A DNA stretch of 48,986 nt from assembly GCA_017536405.1 (NCBI GenBank), contig JAFXHL010000005.1:1-48986 (forward strand), given 5' to 3'. This document shows positions 41,033 to 48,986 of the stretch, in pieces. The position numbers and the translations under genes were made by a program. The stretch comes from Oscillospiraceae bacterium. GTDB lineage: Bacteria; Bacillota; Clostridia; Oscillospirales; Ruminococcaceae. Each line of letters begins with the position of its first letter. Positions within the stretch are counted from its first letter, which is position 1. Below the pieces are notes generated by a model. That model did no database searches. It was not told the origin of the DNA and saw only the letters and a program-made list of their open reading frames with translations.

Positions 41033-44000
41033 TTACCATGTCCAGTCAGACATAAATCTGCTGAGTTTTGTTTCTTCGCCTGTTTTTATCTGCTGTTTTT
41101 TCATTTCGTTTGCAAGTCCCATAGCGATGAGGATTACACCTGCAAGAGCGAGGTAGACAAGCCATGCTATGCTGTCCTTCTGACCGAAACTGAGAAGTAT
41201 GCCCGATATAACCATCGAACTTACCGCAAGGACAAACCAGCGTTTTTTCTTTATTATGAATGAAATGAAAAGCATTATGAAAAGAACTGTTCCTATAAAT
41301 ACAGCGTCGAAGGTATCGCCTGAGATAAACGATTCTACAAAGAGGATTACAAGCGATATAATTGCCATAATGAATGAGAAATTATCTGCACCTTTAGGAT
41401 GGTCTTTCCATATAAACTTTATGAGAACACAATAGAAGAATACAGGAAGAAGAATATACTGAATATTTATCAGTTCGGGGATTTCGACAAACGGCTGGAA
41501 CCAGAAAAGCGGGAAAATGAAAATTCCTGCAACGGTTATGCATATTTTTTTTGAAAGGACACTATGTTCTTTTCTTATCAGGTTTAAAGTAAGAAGTGAA
41601 AGGATTAAAATCGCAATCCATCCTCTGAGGTCGTCGGGCTCACTGATAAAATATGCGATAACAGGAAGAAATGCGCCTATCGAGAAAACATCGGAATAAA
41701 CGCCGTTAAAGAGCCTTTCTCTGAAAAGTATGCGTCCTGCTACAACAAGCATTACAAGAGGAATTATAAGCATTTCGGCTTCACAAAGAAGAGCAACAGA
41801 AACCGTAATCGTTATAATGGGAAGGATAAGACCCATGGTGTTCTTTTTGAGAACAGATATAACTCCTGCGCATATCGCGAGAACTGTTCCGAAAATAACG
41901 AGGGATAATTCGTCCGCCACACATCCCGAAATCATAAGACAGGAGCTTATAACGGGAAGTGAAAACCATAAGAATATCTTTATGGGATTATTGACATTCG
42001 GGAATGCGTCGTATATTTCTGAAAGAACAGAAAATGCGAATATAAAAAGTAAAGCGATAGCGGGGAAACAGAAGATGAACGAAAGGTCATCTAAAAACTC
42101 AAATCCCATCATGAACGATGTTAAGATAACAGCGCCGTTTATAAGGTTGACATCGCCGTATTTTCCATCGGGGAGAGAGCGTTTTACAAAGAAAACAACC
42201 GTGTATCCGATAACAAAAAGAAGAGGGATGAAATCTGCGCTTTCACATAACAAGCAGGAAACGAGGAATACAGGGATTACGAAAAGGAGCGAAAATCCAT
42301 AAGAAACCGCATATTTCCTTGCTTTCGGGATAAATAACAAAGCGGATGCTATTATGCAGAAAAGAATCATAACAACAGATATCGCAATGTTAGGGATATC
42401 GACATCATAAGAAAAACTTGTGAGTGTGAAGATAGGCATAGTCAGCTGGAAAGTGAATATCGGGCAGAAGATTTCTGCGATTTTTCCTCTGTTGCAGATA
42501 ATAACAGATACCGCTGATATTATGAGAATTGCTATCGAAATAAATCTCGAAGCGGTAGAATCGGTTGTTGCGACAAATGATGAGATGAGCGCATAAACTC
42601 CGAAAACAATATCGTTTGCATATTCTGCATTCAGTAAGTTTTTAAGAGGAGTAAGACCTGTTATAAGGTAATATGCAAGAATTAAAACAAACGGAATGAC
42701 AAGACTTGCGATAAAGCCGAGTTCAAAAATAAGTATAAAACTTGTAACAAGCCATATGAACGAGATAAATGTAAATAATCTGAGGATATTTGTTTTATGA
42801 CGGAGAGAAAGTATAAGAAATTCTGCCGTTATCATAAATGAAGAAAGGATAAGTTCCCATTCGGGAATTTTTTCGCCCGCAAGGCAGATTAAAATGTCAA
42901 TAACCGCAAGAATTCCTGCTACCGAAGCAACAAAAATCCCGAAATATTTTGATGTGTTTTTTATTTCGTCGGAGAAAATTCCCATAAATGAGAGAATACA
43001 ATAGATAACCGCTGTTAATGTGATTATAAGTATTACAGATGAGAAATCATCGGGGCGTATACCTGAGAAAAGCGATGTTGTTATGAATACAGCGAAGAGA
43101 GAAACCGATAACATTCCGCTTTTTTCAGAAACGGTTCTTGTAAGGAATGTTACAGCGTAAACCGCGAATGCAAGGAATGTTACAATGTTTATTGTTTCTT
43201 CTGCAAACACCGAGAACGATAAAAACGAGAATATGATAACGCTTGATACCGAGAATAAATCGTATATTTCAGAAAATACATTTTTTTCTCCGAAAATCTT
43301 ATCATATAACTTTTTCATAAGCGGAACTGTAATTATTACAGCGAATGAATAAACCGCATTGGCGAGAATAGCAACATCTTTTCTCGGGATGAAATGAAGA
43401 AGCATAAGGAAAACCGTCAGAGAAAAACTGTAATGCGAAATCGCGGAAAAAGCCTTGATTTTATAGTCGTGAGCGCCCTTAAAGAAAGGAATGCATATAC
43501 TGAATGATGTTATCGCCGTCATCAAAAGACATCCATCGCCCGAGAACGAAAGATATTCGCCGAAAACATCGAGAATTCCCGCCGCAACAAAAGCAGCAGG
43601 CAGGAAAAGACTTCCGATTACATAGAATACGAAACCTGTCTGTTTGAGTTTCAGTTTGCGTTCTGTGAGTGAATGCATACCGAAGAAGAATGCCGAGAAC
43701 GAAAGAAGAACAACTGTCTTGAAGAAGGTGTTTAAAACGCCCCATGTTGCCGCCGCAAAGATAAATCCCGAAAGACAGAGGAACAAAGCACCGAGAACGA
43801 GAATAATACTCATAGCGCTTGTCTTCTTTTTAGTGTCAGCCTTTTCTGTTTTAACAACAGATTTCTGCTCAGGAATAACAGCAGCAGGCTTTGGTTCGTC
43901 TTTGAAGATTTTTTCGGGAGCGGGTTTCGGAACATCCTGCTTTCCGACAGCCTGTTCATTATCGGGCTTTTTATAGAAATCGCCATACTGATAAGCAGGT

Positions 44001-44230
44001 GCAGAAGCGGGTTTGCTTTCGGTCTGAGGAGCAGATACCGTTTCGGTAACAGGTTTTTCATCCACAGGATTTGTTTCCGATAACTTTGCACGAAGCCTTT
44101 TTATTTCTTCATCAAGAGTATAGATTTTTCTTTTCAGTGAAGAATTGTTGGTAAGAGCGACGATGTAGAGTATTGTCAGAACAATCGGCGCTACAAGCCA
44201 TAGAAGTATCAATAATATTAATAGTCCCAT
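41033..44230 (-). CDS. Very large multi-pass membrane protein with Pro/Glu-rich N-terminal linker
   Basis: 1065 residues, ATG at 44230 (AGGGGGAAAAC upstream). One helix (3-25), a coiled part with KIYTLDEEIKRLRAKL, and a Pro/Lys/Glu-rich linker (about 55-130) precede roughly 25-28 membrane helices that fill the rest. The patterns GALFLCLSGFIFAAATWGVL and FVFYVIGSLFLPAAFVAAGI resemble the DUF2157/DUF2339 and SCO7613-C-terminal families of polytopic proteins, whose functions are unknown. There are no catalytic boxes that I recognise. It is a single-gene unit with its own promoter. Confidence 0.65.
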   Translation of the reverse strand: MGLLILLILLWLVAPIVLTILYIVALTNNSSLKRKIYTLDEEIKRLRAKLSETNPVDEKPVTETVSAPQTESKPASAPAYQYGDFYKKPDNEQAVGKQDVPKPAPEKIFKDEPKPAAVIPEQKSVVKTEKADTKKKTSAMSIILVLGALFLCLSGFIFAAATWGVLNTFFKTVVLLSFSAFFFGMHSLTERKLKLKQTGFVFYVIGSLFLPAAFVAAGILDVFGEYLSFSGDGCLLMTAITSFSICIPFFKGAHDYKIKAFSAISHYSFSLTVFLMLLHFIPRKDVAILANAVYSFAVIITVPLMKKLYDKIFGEKNVFSEIYDLFSVSSVIIFSFLSFSVFAEETINIVTFLAFAVYAVTFLTRTVSEKSGMLSVSLFAVFITTSLFSGIRPDDFSSVILIITLTAVIYCILSFMGIFSDEIKNTSKYFGIFVASVAGILAVIDILICLAGEKIPEWELILSSFMITAEFLILSLRHKTNILRLFTFISFIWLVTSFILIFELGFIASLVIPFVLILAYYLITGLTPLKNLLNAEYANDIVFGVYALISSFVATTDSTASRFISIAILIISAVSVIICNRGKIAEIFCPIFTFQLTMPIFTLTSFSYDVDIPNIAISVVMILFCIIASALLFIPKARKYAVSYGFSLLFVIPVFLVSCLLCESADFIPLLFVIGYTVVFFVKRSLPDGKYGDVNLINGAVILTSFMMGFEFLDDLSFIFCFPAIALLFIFAFSVLSEIYDAFPNVNNPIKIFLWFSLPVISSCLMISGCVADELSLVIFGTVLAICAGVISVLKKNTMGLILPIITITVSVALLCEAEMLIIPLVMLVVAGRILFRERLFNGVYSDVFSIGAFLPVIAYFISEPDDLRGWIAILILSLLTLNLIRKEHSVLSKKICITVAGIFIFPLFWFQPFVEIPELINIQYILLPVFFYCVLIKFIWKDHPKGADNFSFIMAIISLVILFVESFISGDTFDAVFIGTVLFIMLFISFIIKKKRWFVLAVSSMVISGILLSFGQKDSIAWLVYLALAGVILIAMGLANEMKKQQIKTGEETKLSRFMSDWTW

Positions 44231-44269
44231 TGTTTTCCCCCTTGTTTTTTTAATAAAGTACCCGTTTCT

Positions 44270-44297
44270 ATTATACTATACAAGAAAAAAATGTCAA
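44270..44297 (-). promoter_or_regulatory. Promoter of the large membrane-protein gene
   Basis: Minus-strand TTGACA (44292-44297), 16-base spacer, TATAAT (44270-44275), 39 bases before the ATG. The -35 lies next to the T-tract of the tRNA-Pro terminator. Confidence 0.65.
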
Positions 44298-44299
44298 TA

Positions 44300-44338
44300 A
44301 AAAGAAAAACTCTCTCTGCTTTGAACAGAGAGAGTTTT
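44300..44338 (-). terminator. Terminator of tRNA-Pro
   Basis: AAAACTCTCTCTG (44306-44318) pairs perfectly with CAGAGAGAGTTTT (44326-44338); on the minus strand TTTTTCTTTTT follows. It begins 2 bases past the tRNA CCA end. Confidence 0.85.
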
Positions 44339-44339
44339 C

Positions 44340-44416
<77 letters not shown>

Positions 44417-44448
44417 TTATCTCTGCGGAAAAAACATCCGCAAAGAGT

Positions 44449-44477
44449 ATTATATCATAACTGAATTTTTTTGTAAA
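44449..44477 (-). promoter_or_regulatory. Promoter of tRNA-Pro
   Basis: Minus-strand TTTACA (44472-44477), 17-base spacer, TATAAT (44449-44454), with TGA before the -10. A leader hairpin (TGCGGA/TCCGCA) lies between promoter and tRNA. Confidence 0.7.
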
Positions 44478-44485
44478 GCCTGAAA

Positions 44486-45409
44486 TTATTCTTCGGCAGG
44501 TGTTTCTTCGGGTGTTTCTGTCGAAAAATCCTTCATTTCGGGGAGAGAGTTTACCTTCTGCGCAAAGGATTTTACAAATTCTTCGATAAGTCTTGCGGTA
44601 GGACGCTCAAAACAGGAACTGTCGATATAGATTACCCTTCCGCTTTTAACGGCATTAAGTTCTGAAATTTCAGCGTCAAAGCCGTCTATCGTTATGCCTT
44701 CGGAAAGAACAACCGTTTCGGGCTGCTTTTCTATAAGTTCCTCGGGAGAAATGTTGTATTTTTCGTGTTCTGCGGCAACATTCTCTCCGAAATACGAAAG
44801 AATTTCGCCCGCTAATGTGTCGCCCGTCGCTGTGCCGTAATCATATGTCATAAGATAGGCGAATGTTCCGTCGCCCTTTATATTTGAAAGCCTTACAGCG
44901 AGAGAGTTCATACATTCATCGGCTTTTGCCTCGGCGGTAAGATTTCCGCCTAAAACAGCGGCGATATCGCGGTAACAGTTATAAAGTTCCTCAAAATTAT
45001 TGGGAGTTTCAAGAATGAGGATTTTCGTTCCCCCTTCTTCGATTTTATCCCTGTCGGTTTTGGCAATAGGGCTCTGAGTTATCAGAACATCGGGTTTTAT
45101 ATTAAGTATTGTTTCAACCGAGGGCTTTACAGAGCTTCCTATATTCGTTCTTTTTGTAACGATTTCGGGATAGTCGCAGTATTTGCTTCTTGCAACAACT
45201 TTATCGCCATATCCTAATGCGAAAATCATTTCCGTTACGGCAGGGGATAACGATGCCACCGACATGGGCTCTTCCTTGAAAACAGTTTCGCCTATAACAA
45301 CGGGATAGGCGACAGGTGTTTCCGTCGGCATATTATATTCAATTTCACTCGTACATCCGCTCATTAAAAAGATAACGGAAACGATAAGAAACGATAATAT
45401 TCTTTTCAA
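44486..45409 (-). CDS. Substrate-binding lipoprotein (BtuF/FepB-type, helical-backbone metal receptor)
   Basis: 307 residues with a TTG start at 45409; AGGAGG lies 6 bases before it and no ATG fits. The first 19 residues are a lipoprotein signal, ILSFLIVSVIFLMSGC, with lipobox L-M-S-G-C and lipid-modified Cys19. The mature protein follows the periplasmic-binding fold with a long helix: VASLSPAVTEMIFALGYGDKV, VKPSVETILNIKPDVLITQSP and LEELIEEFVKS-like C-terminus, matching BtuF/FepB proteins that bind corrinoids, haem or iron-siderophores. No permease or ATPase gene is next to it, so it works with a transporter encoded elsewhere. The ligand is unknown. Confidence 0.85.
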   Translation of the reverse strand: MKRILSFLIVSVIFLMSGCTSEIEYNMPTETPVAYPVVIGETVFKEEPMSVASLSPAVTEMIFALGYGDKVVARSKYCDYPEIVTKRTNIGSSVKPSVETILNIKPDVLITQSPIAKTDRDKIEEGGTKILILETPNNFEELYNCYRDIAAVLGGNLTAEAKADECMNSLAVRLSNIKGDGTFAYLMTYDYGTATGDTLAGEILSYFGENVAAEHEKYNISPEELIEKQPETVVLSEGITIDGFDAEISELNAVKSGRVIYIDSSCFERPTARLIEEFVKSFAQKVNSLPEMKDFSTETPEETPAEE

Positions 45410-45440
45410 GATAAATCCTCCTAAAAAATCTCATAATGAT

Positions 45441-45469
45441 ATTATACACTTTTTTGTCGTATTTTGCAA
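45441..45469 (-). promoter_or_regulatory. Promoter of the substrate-binding lipoprotein gene
   Basis: Minus-strand TTGCAA (45464-45469), 17-base spacer, TATAAT (45441-45446), 32 bases before the TTG start. No Fur box or riboswitch-like structure is visible in the short leader. Confidence 0.55.
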
Positions 45470-45486
45470 ACATAAAATATATTCCA

Positions 45487-45515
45487 TTGACTAAAATATC
45501 CCGATAATATATAAT
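45487..45515 (+). promoter_or_regulatory. Promoter of the ilvBN operon
   Basis: TTGACT (45487-45492), 17-base spacer, TATAAT (45510-45515). The leader to the ATG at 45557 is only about 35 bases, too short for a T-box or a peptide attenuator. Confidence 0.7.
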
Positions 45516-45556
45516 ATATATGACTATGACTATCTTTAAAAAAGGAGAATTACGCT

Positions 45557-47116
45557 ATGAAAGCAGCAGAGGCAGTAGCAAAATGTCTTAAAAAAGAGAA
45601 CATCACTACCGTTTTCGGATATCCGGGGGCGGCTATATGTGCTGTCTATGAGGCTATTGAAAAAGAGGGAATAAAGCATATCCTTGTAAGACACGAACAG
45701 AATGCAGGACACGCCGCAAACGGCTATGCAAGGGTGAATAATACCCCTGCCGTATGTATCGCAACATCGGGCCCCGGCGCTACTAACCTTCTTACAGCGA
45801 TAGCAACCGCTTATATGGACAGTATTCCCGTTGTTTTCATAACGGGACAGGTTTCAAGCGACCAGATAGGCCGTGATGTTTTTCAGGAAGCCGATATAAC
45901 GGGCGCTTCCGAGCCTTTTATAAAACACAGCTTTCTTGTCAAGGACGCGGCGTCTATCCCGAAAATCTTCAAAGAGGCGTTTATTCTTGCGGGAACAGGA
46001 AGAAAAGGCCCCGTTTTAATAGATATCCCCGAAGATATCGCCGAAGAAGAGATTGATTTCAACTATCCCGAAAAACTTTCAATAAGAGGATATAAGCCCA
46101 CAACAAAAGGAAATAAGCTTCAGTTGAAGCGTTGTGCCGAAGCGATAGCAGAGTCAGAAAGACCGCTTATCTGTGCAGGCGGGGGAGTTCTTTTGTCAGG
46201 TGCTACCGAAGAACTTTATGCCCTTTCTGAAAAAATCTCAGCGCCCATAGTTACAACTATGATGGGAATAGGCTCTTTTCCGACAGAGGACGAAAGAAAT
46301 CTCGGTATGATAGGAAGATTCGGAAAAGAAGAAGCAAACAACGCTGTCAATAAATGTGACCTTATACTCTTTGTCGGCGCGAGAGTAGGCGACAGAGCGG
46401 TAAAATCCCCGACCTTTATCGAAAAGACAACAAAGATTATACATATAGATATAGATCCCGCCGAAATCGGCAAAAACCTCACATCAGACATTCCCGTTGT
46501 AGGCGATGTAAAGAATATTCTTTCAGCGCTTTCAGATGTTGTTTCCGAAAGAAATGTTCCTTTATGGAAAACTAAAAAGGAAGACAACTCTGATAAAACA
46601 CTTGCCGCAAAACTCGTTAAAAGAGTTTCGGAAAAACTTTCCGATGGCGGAGTTTTTGTTTCTGATGTAGGAAATCATCTTATAACCGCCGCTAACAATG
46701 TTTCACTTAAAAAGGGTGTAAGATTTTTCACATCGGGCGGAATGGGAACAATGGGTTATGCACTTCCTGCGTCAATAGGCGCTTATCTTGCGTCAGGAAA
46801 AGATACAGTAGCCTTTATAGGCGATGGCGCTTTTCAGATGTCATTGCAGGAACTTGCAACTGTAAAACAGAATAATATCCCCGTTAAGATAATTATCGCA
46901 GATAACACATCACTCGGAATGGTAAGGGATTATCAGAAGGCAAAGGATTTAAAGGAATTCGCCGTTTCTCTTGACGGAAGCCCCGATTATCTTAAACTTG
47001 CCGATGCTTACGGAATAAAATCGGCGCTTGTTGATGAAGAAAGCGATATAGATGAAATGATTGATAGTTTCCTTTCTGCGAAAGAGCCTTTCATAATCCT
47101 TTGCAGAACGGAGTAA
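45557..47116 (+). CDS. ilvB: Acetolactate synthase, large catalytic subunit
   Basis: 519 residues, ATG at 45557 after AAGGAG; a little shorter than the common 550-590. Motifs: VFGYPGAAICAVYEAI (19-34), LVRHEQNAGHAANGYARV with the catalytic Glu, QVSSDQIGRDVFQEADI, and the TPP box FIGDGAFQMSLQELATVKQ with IIADNTSLGMVRDYQ (Asn at the second position; N-N is D-N here). It condenses two pyruvates, or pyruvate with 2-oxobutyrate, for valine, leucine and isoleucine synthesis. The regulatory subunit gene begins 9 bases after the stop and ilvC is not in the window. Confidence 0.93.
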   Translation: MKAAEAVAKCLKKENITTVFGYPGAAICAVYEAIEKEGIKHILVRHEQNAGHAANGYARVNNTPAVCIATSGPGATNLLTAIATAYMDSIPVVFITGQVSSDQIGRDVFQEADITGASEPFIKHSFLVKDAASIPKIFKEAFILAGTGRKGPVLIDIPEDIAEEEIDFNYPEKLSIRGYKPTTKGNKLQLKRCAEAIAESERPLICAGGGVLLSGATEELYALSEKISAPIVTTMMGIGSFPTEDERNLGMIGRFGKEEANNAVNKCDLILFVGARVGDRAVKSPTFIEKTTKIIHIDIDPAEIGKNLTSDIPVVGDVKNILSALSDVVSERNVPLWKTKKEDNSDKTLAAKLVKRVSEKLSDGGVFVSDVGNHLITAANNVSLKKGVRFFTSGGMGTMGYALPASIGAYLASGKDTVAFIGDGAFQMSLQELATVKQNNIPVKIIIADNTSLGMVRDYQKAKDLKEFAVSLDGSPDYLKLADAYGIKSALVDEESDIDEMIDSFLSAKEPFIILCRTE

Positions 47117-47125
47117 GGAGAATTT

Positions 47126-47620
47126 ATGAAACATACAATTTCTGTTCTCGTTGAAAATACAGCGGGTGTTCTTTCAAGAATAACAGGTCTTTTCTCAAGA
47201 CGAGGCTTCAATATCGACAGCCTTGCCGTTGGAATAACCGATAACCCCGATATTTCGAGAGTTACCATTGTTGCCGACGGAAACGAACATACCGTTGAAC
47301 AACTTGCAAAACAGCTCAATAAACTCGTTGATGTAATAAAAGTTCAGTCGCTTGATCAGGAACAGCTCATTTCAAGAGAATTATGGCTTGTAAAAATTTC
47401 CTGCACCCCCGATAAACTCTCTGAACTCAAAAGCATAACCGAAGTCACGGGTGCTAAGATTATCGATCTTACCCCCGAAACAGCAACCCTTGAAATTTCA
47501 GACTGGGGCGCAAAACTTATGAATTTCAAGGCACTTATAGAACCTTTCGGAATTCTTGAAATGGTAAGAACGGGTGTTGTTGCCATTGAAAGAGGCGCAG
47601 GCGGAATAGGAAGAAAATAG
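47126..47620 (+). CDS. ilvN: Acetolactate synthase, small regulatory subunit
   Basis: 164 residues, the usual length. An ACT domain fills the first 75 residues (HTISVLVENTAGVLSRITGL, then SRRGFNIDSLAVGITDNPDI, DISRVTIVADG) and binds valine for feedback control; the C-terminal domain (SRELWLVKISC onwards, ending GVVAIERGAGGIGRK) is the second IlvN domain. It activates and regulates the large subunit encoded just upstream. AAGGAG precedes the ATG at 47126. Confidence 0.93.
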   Translation: MKHTISVLVENTAGVLSRITGLFSRRGFNIDSLAVGITDNPDISRVTIVADGNEHTVEQLAKQLNKLVDVIKVQSLDQEQLISRELWLVKISCTPDKLSELKSITEVTGAKIIDLTPETATLEISDWGAKLMNFKALIEPFGILEMVRTGVVAIERGAGGIGRK

Positions 47621-47710
47621 TGGCATTTGCCTAAACTGTCTAATTTATCGACACAAATTTTACATTACTATGTGCCTTTATACAAATTTGATTTTTTTAA
47701 TAAAATCCTT

Positions 47711-47739
47711 TTGATTTTTAACAAGAAATCAGTTATACT
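47711..47739 (+). promoter_or_regulatory. Promoter of the Na/Pi cotransporter gene
   Basis: TTGATT (47711-47716), 17-base spacer, TATACT (47734-47739), 45 bases ahead of the ATG. The rest of the 163-base gap after ilvN holds no gene and no convincing terminator. Confidence 0.6.
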
Positions 47740-47783
47740 TTACTTGTAAGTAAAGAAACAGTAAAGAAAAAGAGGAAAAAGAT

Positions 47784-48986
47784 ATGGATATTTTTTCTAT
47801 CATAGGCCTTTTGGGCGGGCTTGCGATGTTCCTTTTCGGAATGAAGTATATGGGCGAAAAGCTCGAAAAACTCGCAGGCGGAAGACTTGAAAAGATGTTT
47901 GAAAAACTCACATCCAACAGACTTTTAGGACTTGCACTCGGTGCATTCGTAACAGCAGTTGTTCAATCATCATCAGCAACAACAGTTATGCTTGTCGGTT
48001 TTGTAAACTCCGGCCTTATGCGACTCGCGCAGACAATCCCCGTAATTATGGGTGCCAATATCGGAACGACAATCACAACATGGCTTCTCAGCCTTGTAGG
48101 AATTGAAGGCGACAGCATATTCATAAAACTTTTAAAACCAACATCATTCTCTCCCATTATAGCACTCATAGGCGTTATCCTTATTATGTGCGCAAAATCG
48201 GGAAAGAAAAGAGACATTGGCGGAATACTCATAGGTTTTGCAATCCTTATGTTCGGTATGACAACAATGGGCGATGCGGTTGAACCTCTTTCAACAAACG
48301 AACAGTTTGCCGAAATCTTTGTAATGTTCAGCAATCCTTTCTTCGGCGTTTTAGCGGGCGCAATCCTCACAGCGATTATCCAGTCATCAGCGGCGTCAAT
48401 CGGTATGCTTCAGATGTTATCGTTAAAGGGAATGGTAACCTTCGGGTCGGCGCTTCCTATCATTCTCGGTCAGAATATAGGAACATGTATCACAGCTATC
48501 CTTTCAAGTATCGGTGCCAACAAAAACGCAAAGCGCGTTGCGGTTGTTCATCTTGTATTCAACGTTATAGGAACAGTTCTTTTCCTCGTTGTTTTCTATA
48601 CACTTGACGCATTCATCCATTTCTCATTCGTTGATGAATCCGTAACAACATTCAATATCGCGCTTGTACATACAATCTTTAACCTTTCAACAACTTTAGT
48701 TCTCATTCCCTTTACAAACCTTCTCGAAAAACTCGCTTATAAGATTATCAGAGATAAAGAAAACGAAGACGAAAAAATTCAGCTTCTCGATGAAAGACTT
48801 CTCAGCACTCCCGGTGTGGCTATCGAACATTGCCGTAATCTCACAATAAAGATGGGTCAGCTTTCAGAAGAAACAATAAAGATGTCTTTAGAGCTTCTTT
48901 CTGATGATGAATATGATGAAGAAAAAGAAAAACTCGTTATCACAAACGAAGGCATCATAGACAGCTATGAAGACAAACTCGGAACA
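47784..48986 (+). CDS. Na/Pi cotransporter family protein (C-terminus off the right edge)
   Basis: 401 residues are visible before the window ends. The two inverted repeats of the NptA/PhoU-linked family are plain: GAFVTAVVQSSSATTVMLVG (about 52-71) and GAILTAIIQSSAASIGMLQM (about 192-211), the paired QSSS/QSSA boxes that bind Na+ and phosphate, each followed by a G-x-N-I-G-T box (IMGANIGTTIT and ILGQNIGTCIT). After the helices, the sequence turns soluble (from about residue 325) with LLDERLLSTPGVAIEHCRNL, the start of a PhoU-like domain. It imports phosphate with Na+. GAGG precedes the ATG. Confidence 0.9.
   Translation, partial: MDIFSIIGLLGGLAMFLFGMKYMGEKLEKLAGGRLEKMFEKLTSNRLLGLALGAFVTAVVQSSSATTVMLVGFVNSGLMRLAQTIPVIMGANIGTTITTWLLSLVGIEGDSIFIKLLKPTSFSPIIALIGVILIMCAKSGKKRDIGGILIGFAILMFGMTTMGDAVEPLSTNEQFAEIFVMFSNPFFGVLAGAILTAIIQSSAASIGMLQMLSLKGMVTFGSALPIILGQNIGTCITAILSSIGANKNAKRVAVVHLVFNVIGTVLFLVVFYTLDAFIHFSFVDESVTTFNIALVHTIFNLSTTLVLIPFTNLLEKLAYKIIRDKENEDEKIQLLDERLLSTPGVAIEHCRNLTIKMGQLSEETIKMSLELLSDDEYDEEKEKLVITNEGIIDSYEDKLGT

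Noticed and set aside
41730..42302. A 190-codon plus-strand frame inside the large membrane gene
   Set aside because: It is antisense to a continuous, well-supported gene; its Arg/Thr/Lys-rich content is the mirror of hydrophobic codons and it lacks a ribosome site.
45515..45557. T-box or leader-peptide attenuator ahead of ilvB
   Set aside because: The leader is only about 35 bases and contains no hairpin or T-box sequence.

Overview
The window looks like chromosomal DNA from a low-GC Firmicute, most likely an anaerobic gut-type member of the Clostridia. Support for this: an AT-rich, gene-dense layout; strong GGAGG ribosome binding sites; sigma-A promoters with 16-18 base spacers; tRNA genes that encode their own CCA; and families common in Clostridia (MoxR/DUF58/transglutaminase, LicD, NhaC, Na/Pi cotransporter). 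Species cannot be named from sequence alone. No phage, transposase, integrase or CRISPR array is visible.

Layout, left to right. 1-980: the N-terminal part of an NhaC-type antiporter running off the left edge. 1150-3263: a GNAT / FAD-oxidoreductase / small tyrosine-phosphatase operon. 3371-5861: a CDP-glycerol glycerophosphotransferase-like gene with a beta-propeller-like partner, flanked by two terminators with near-identical stems. 5901-6449: a small exported protein. 6645-10923: a MoxR ATPase, DUF58 protein and TgpA-like transglutaminase operon, in which the transglutaminase gene is cut by one in-frame TAA. 11000-12242: a CPBP membrane protease, tRNA-Thr(CGT), a truncated second tRNA and their shared consensus promoter. 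12351-13664: a signal-peptidase-fold protein lacking its catalytic residues. 13819-16522: SPFH protein, aldose epimerase and an isoprenylcysteine-methyltransferase-like protein.

16690-21022 is a surface-polymer module: a cytidylyltransferase fused to a Gfo/Idh/MocA oxidoreductase, two tandem LicD proteins and a GT2 glycosyltransferase. A diguanylate cyclase (21062-22981) follows on the other strand. 23148-28303 is a self-contained six-gene operon with its own promoter and terminator: alpha/beta hydrolase, free-standing condensation-domain protein, acyl carrier protein, AMP-dependent acyl ligase, SCP-2 protein and Sfp-type phosphopantetheinyl transferase. It has every part of a minimal carrier-protein amide or ester assembly line but matches no pathway I recognise; it is the best candidate for an undescribed system here. 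Next to it is a PgaC/PgaD-like poly-N-acetylglucosamine synthase pair (28447-30244).

30672-33207 carries an F420-0:glutamate-ligase homologue and a DUF1015 protein. 33251-34734 is a polysaccharide pyruvyl transferase pair. 34902-40988 is a phosphonate operon: metallophosphoesterase, sugar-nucleotide epimerase, CTP-type nucleotidyltransferase, an unassigned Rossmann oxidoreductase, a cytidylyltransferase-PEP mutase fusion and phosphonopyruvate decarboxylase. Together with the LicD module 15 kb away it suggests a phosphonate activated with CMP and placed on a surface glycan; this is inference. The right end holds a very large multi-pass membrane protein, tRNA-Pro(CGG), a solute-binding lipoprotein, ilvBN and a partial Na/Pi cotransporter. 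The repeated theme is cell-envelope construction and decoration.
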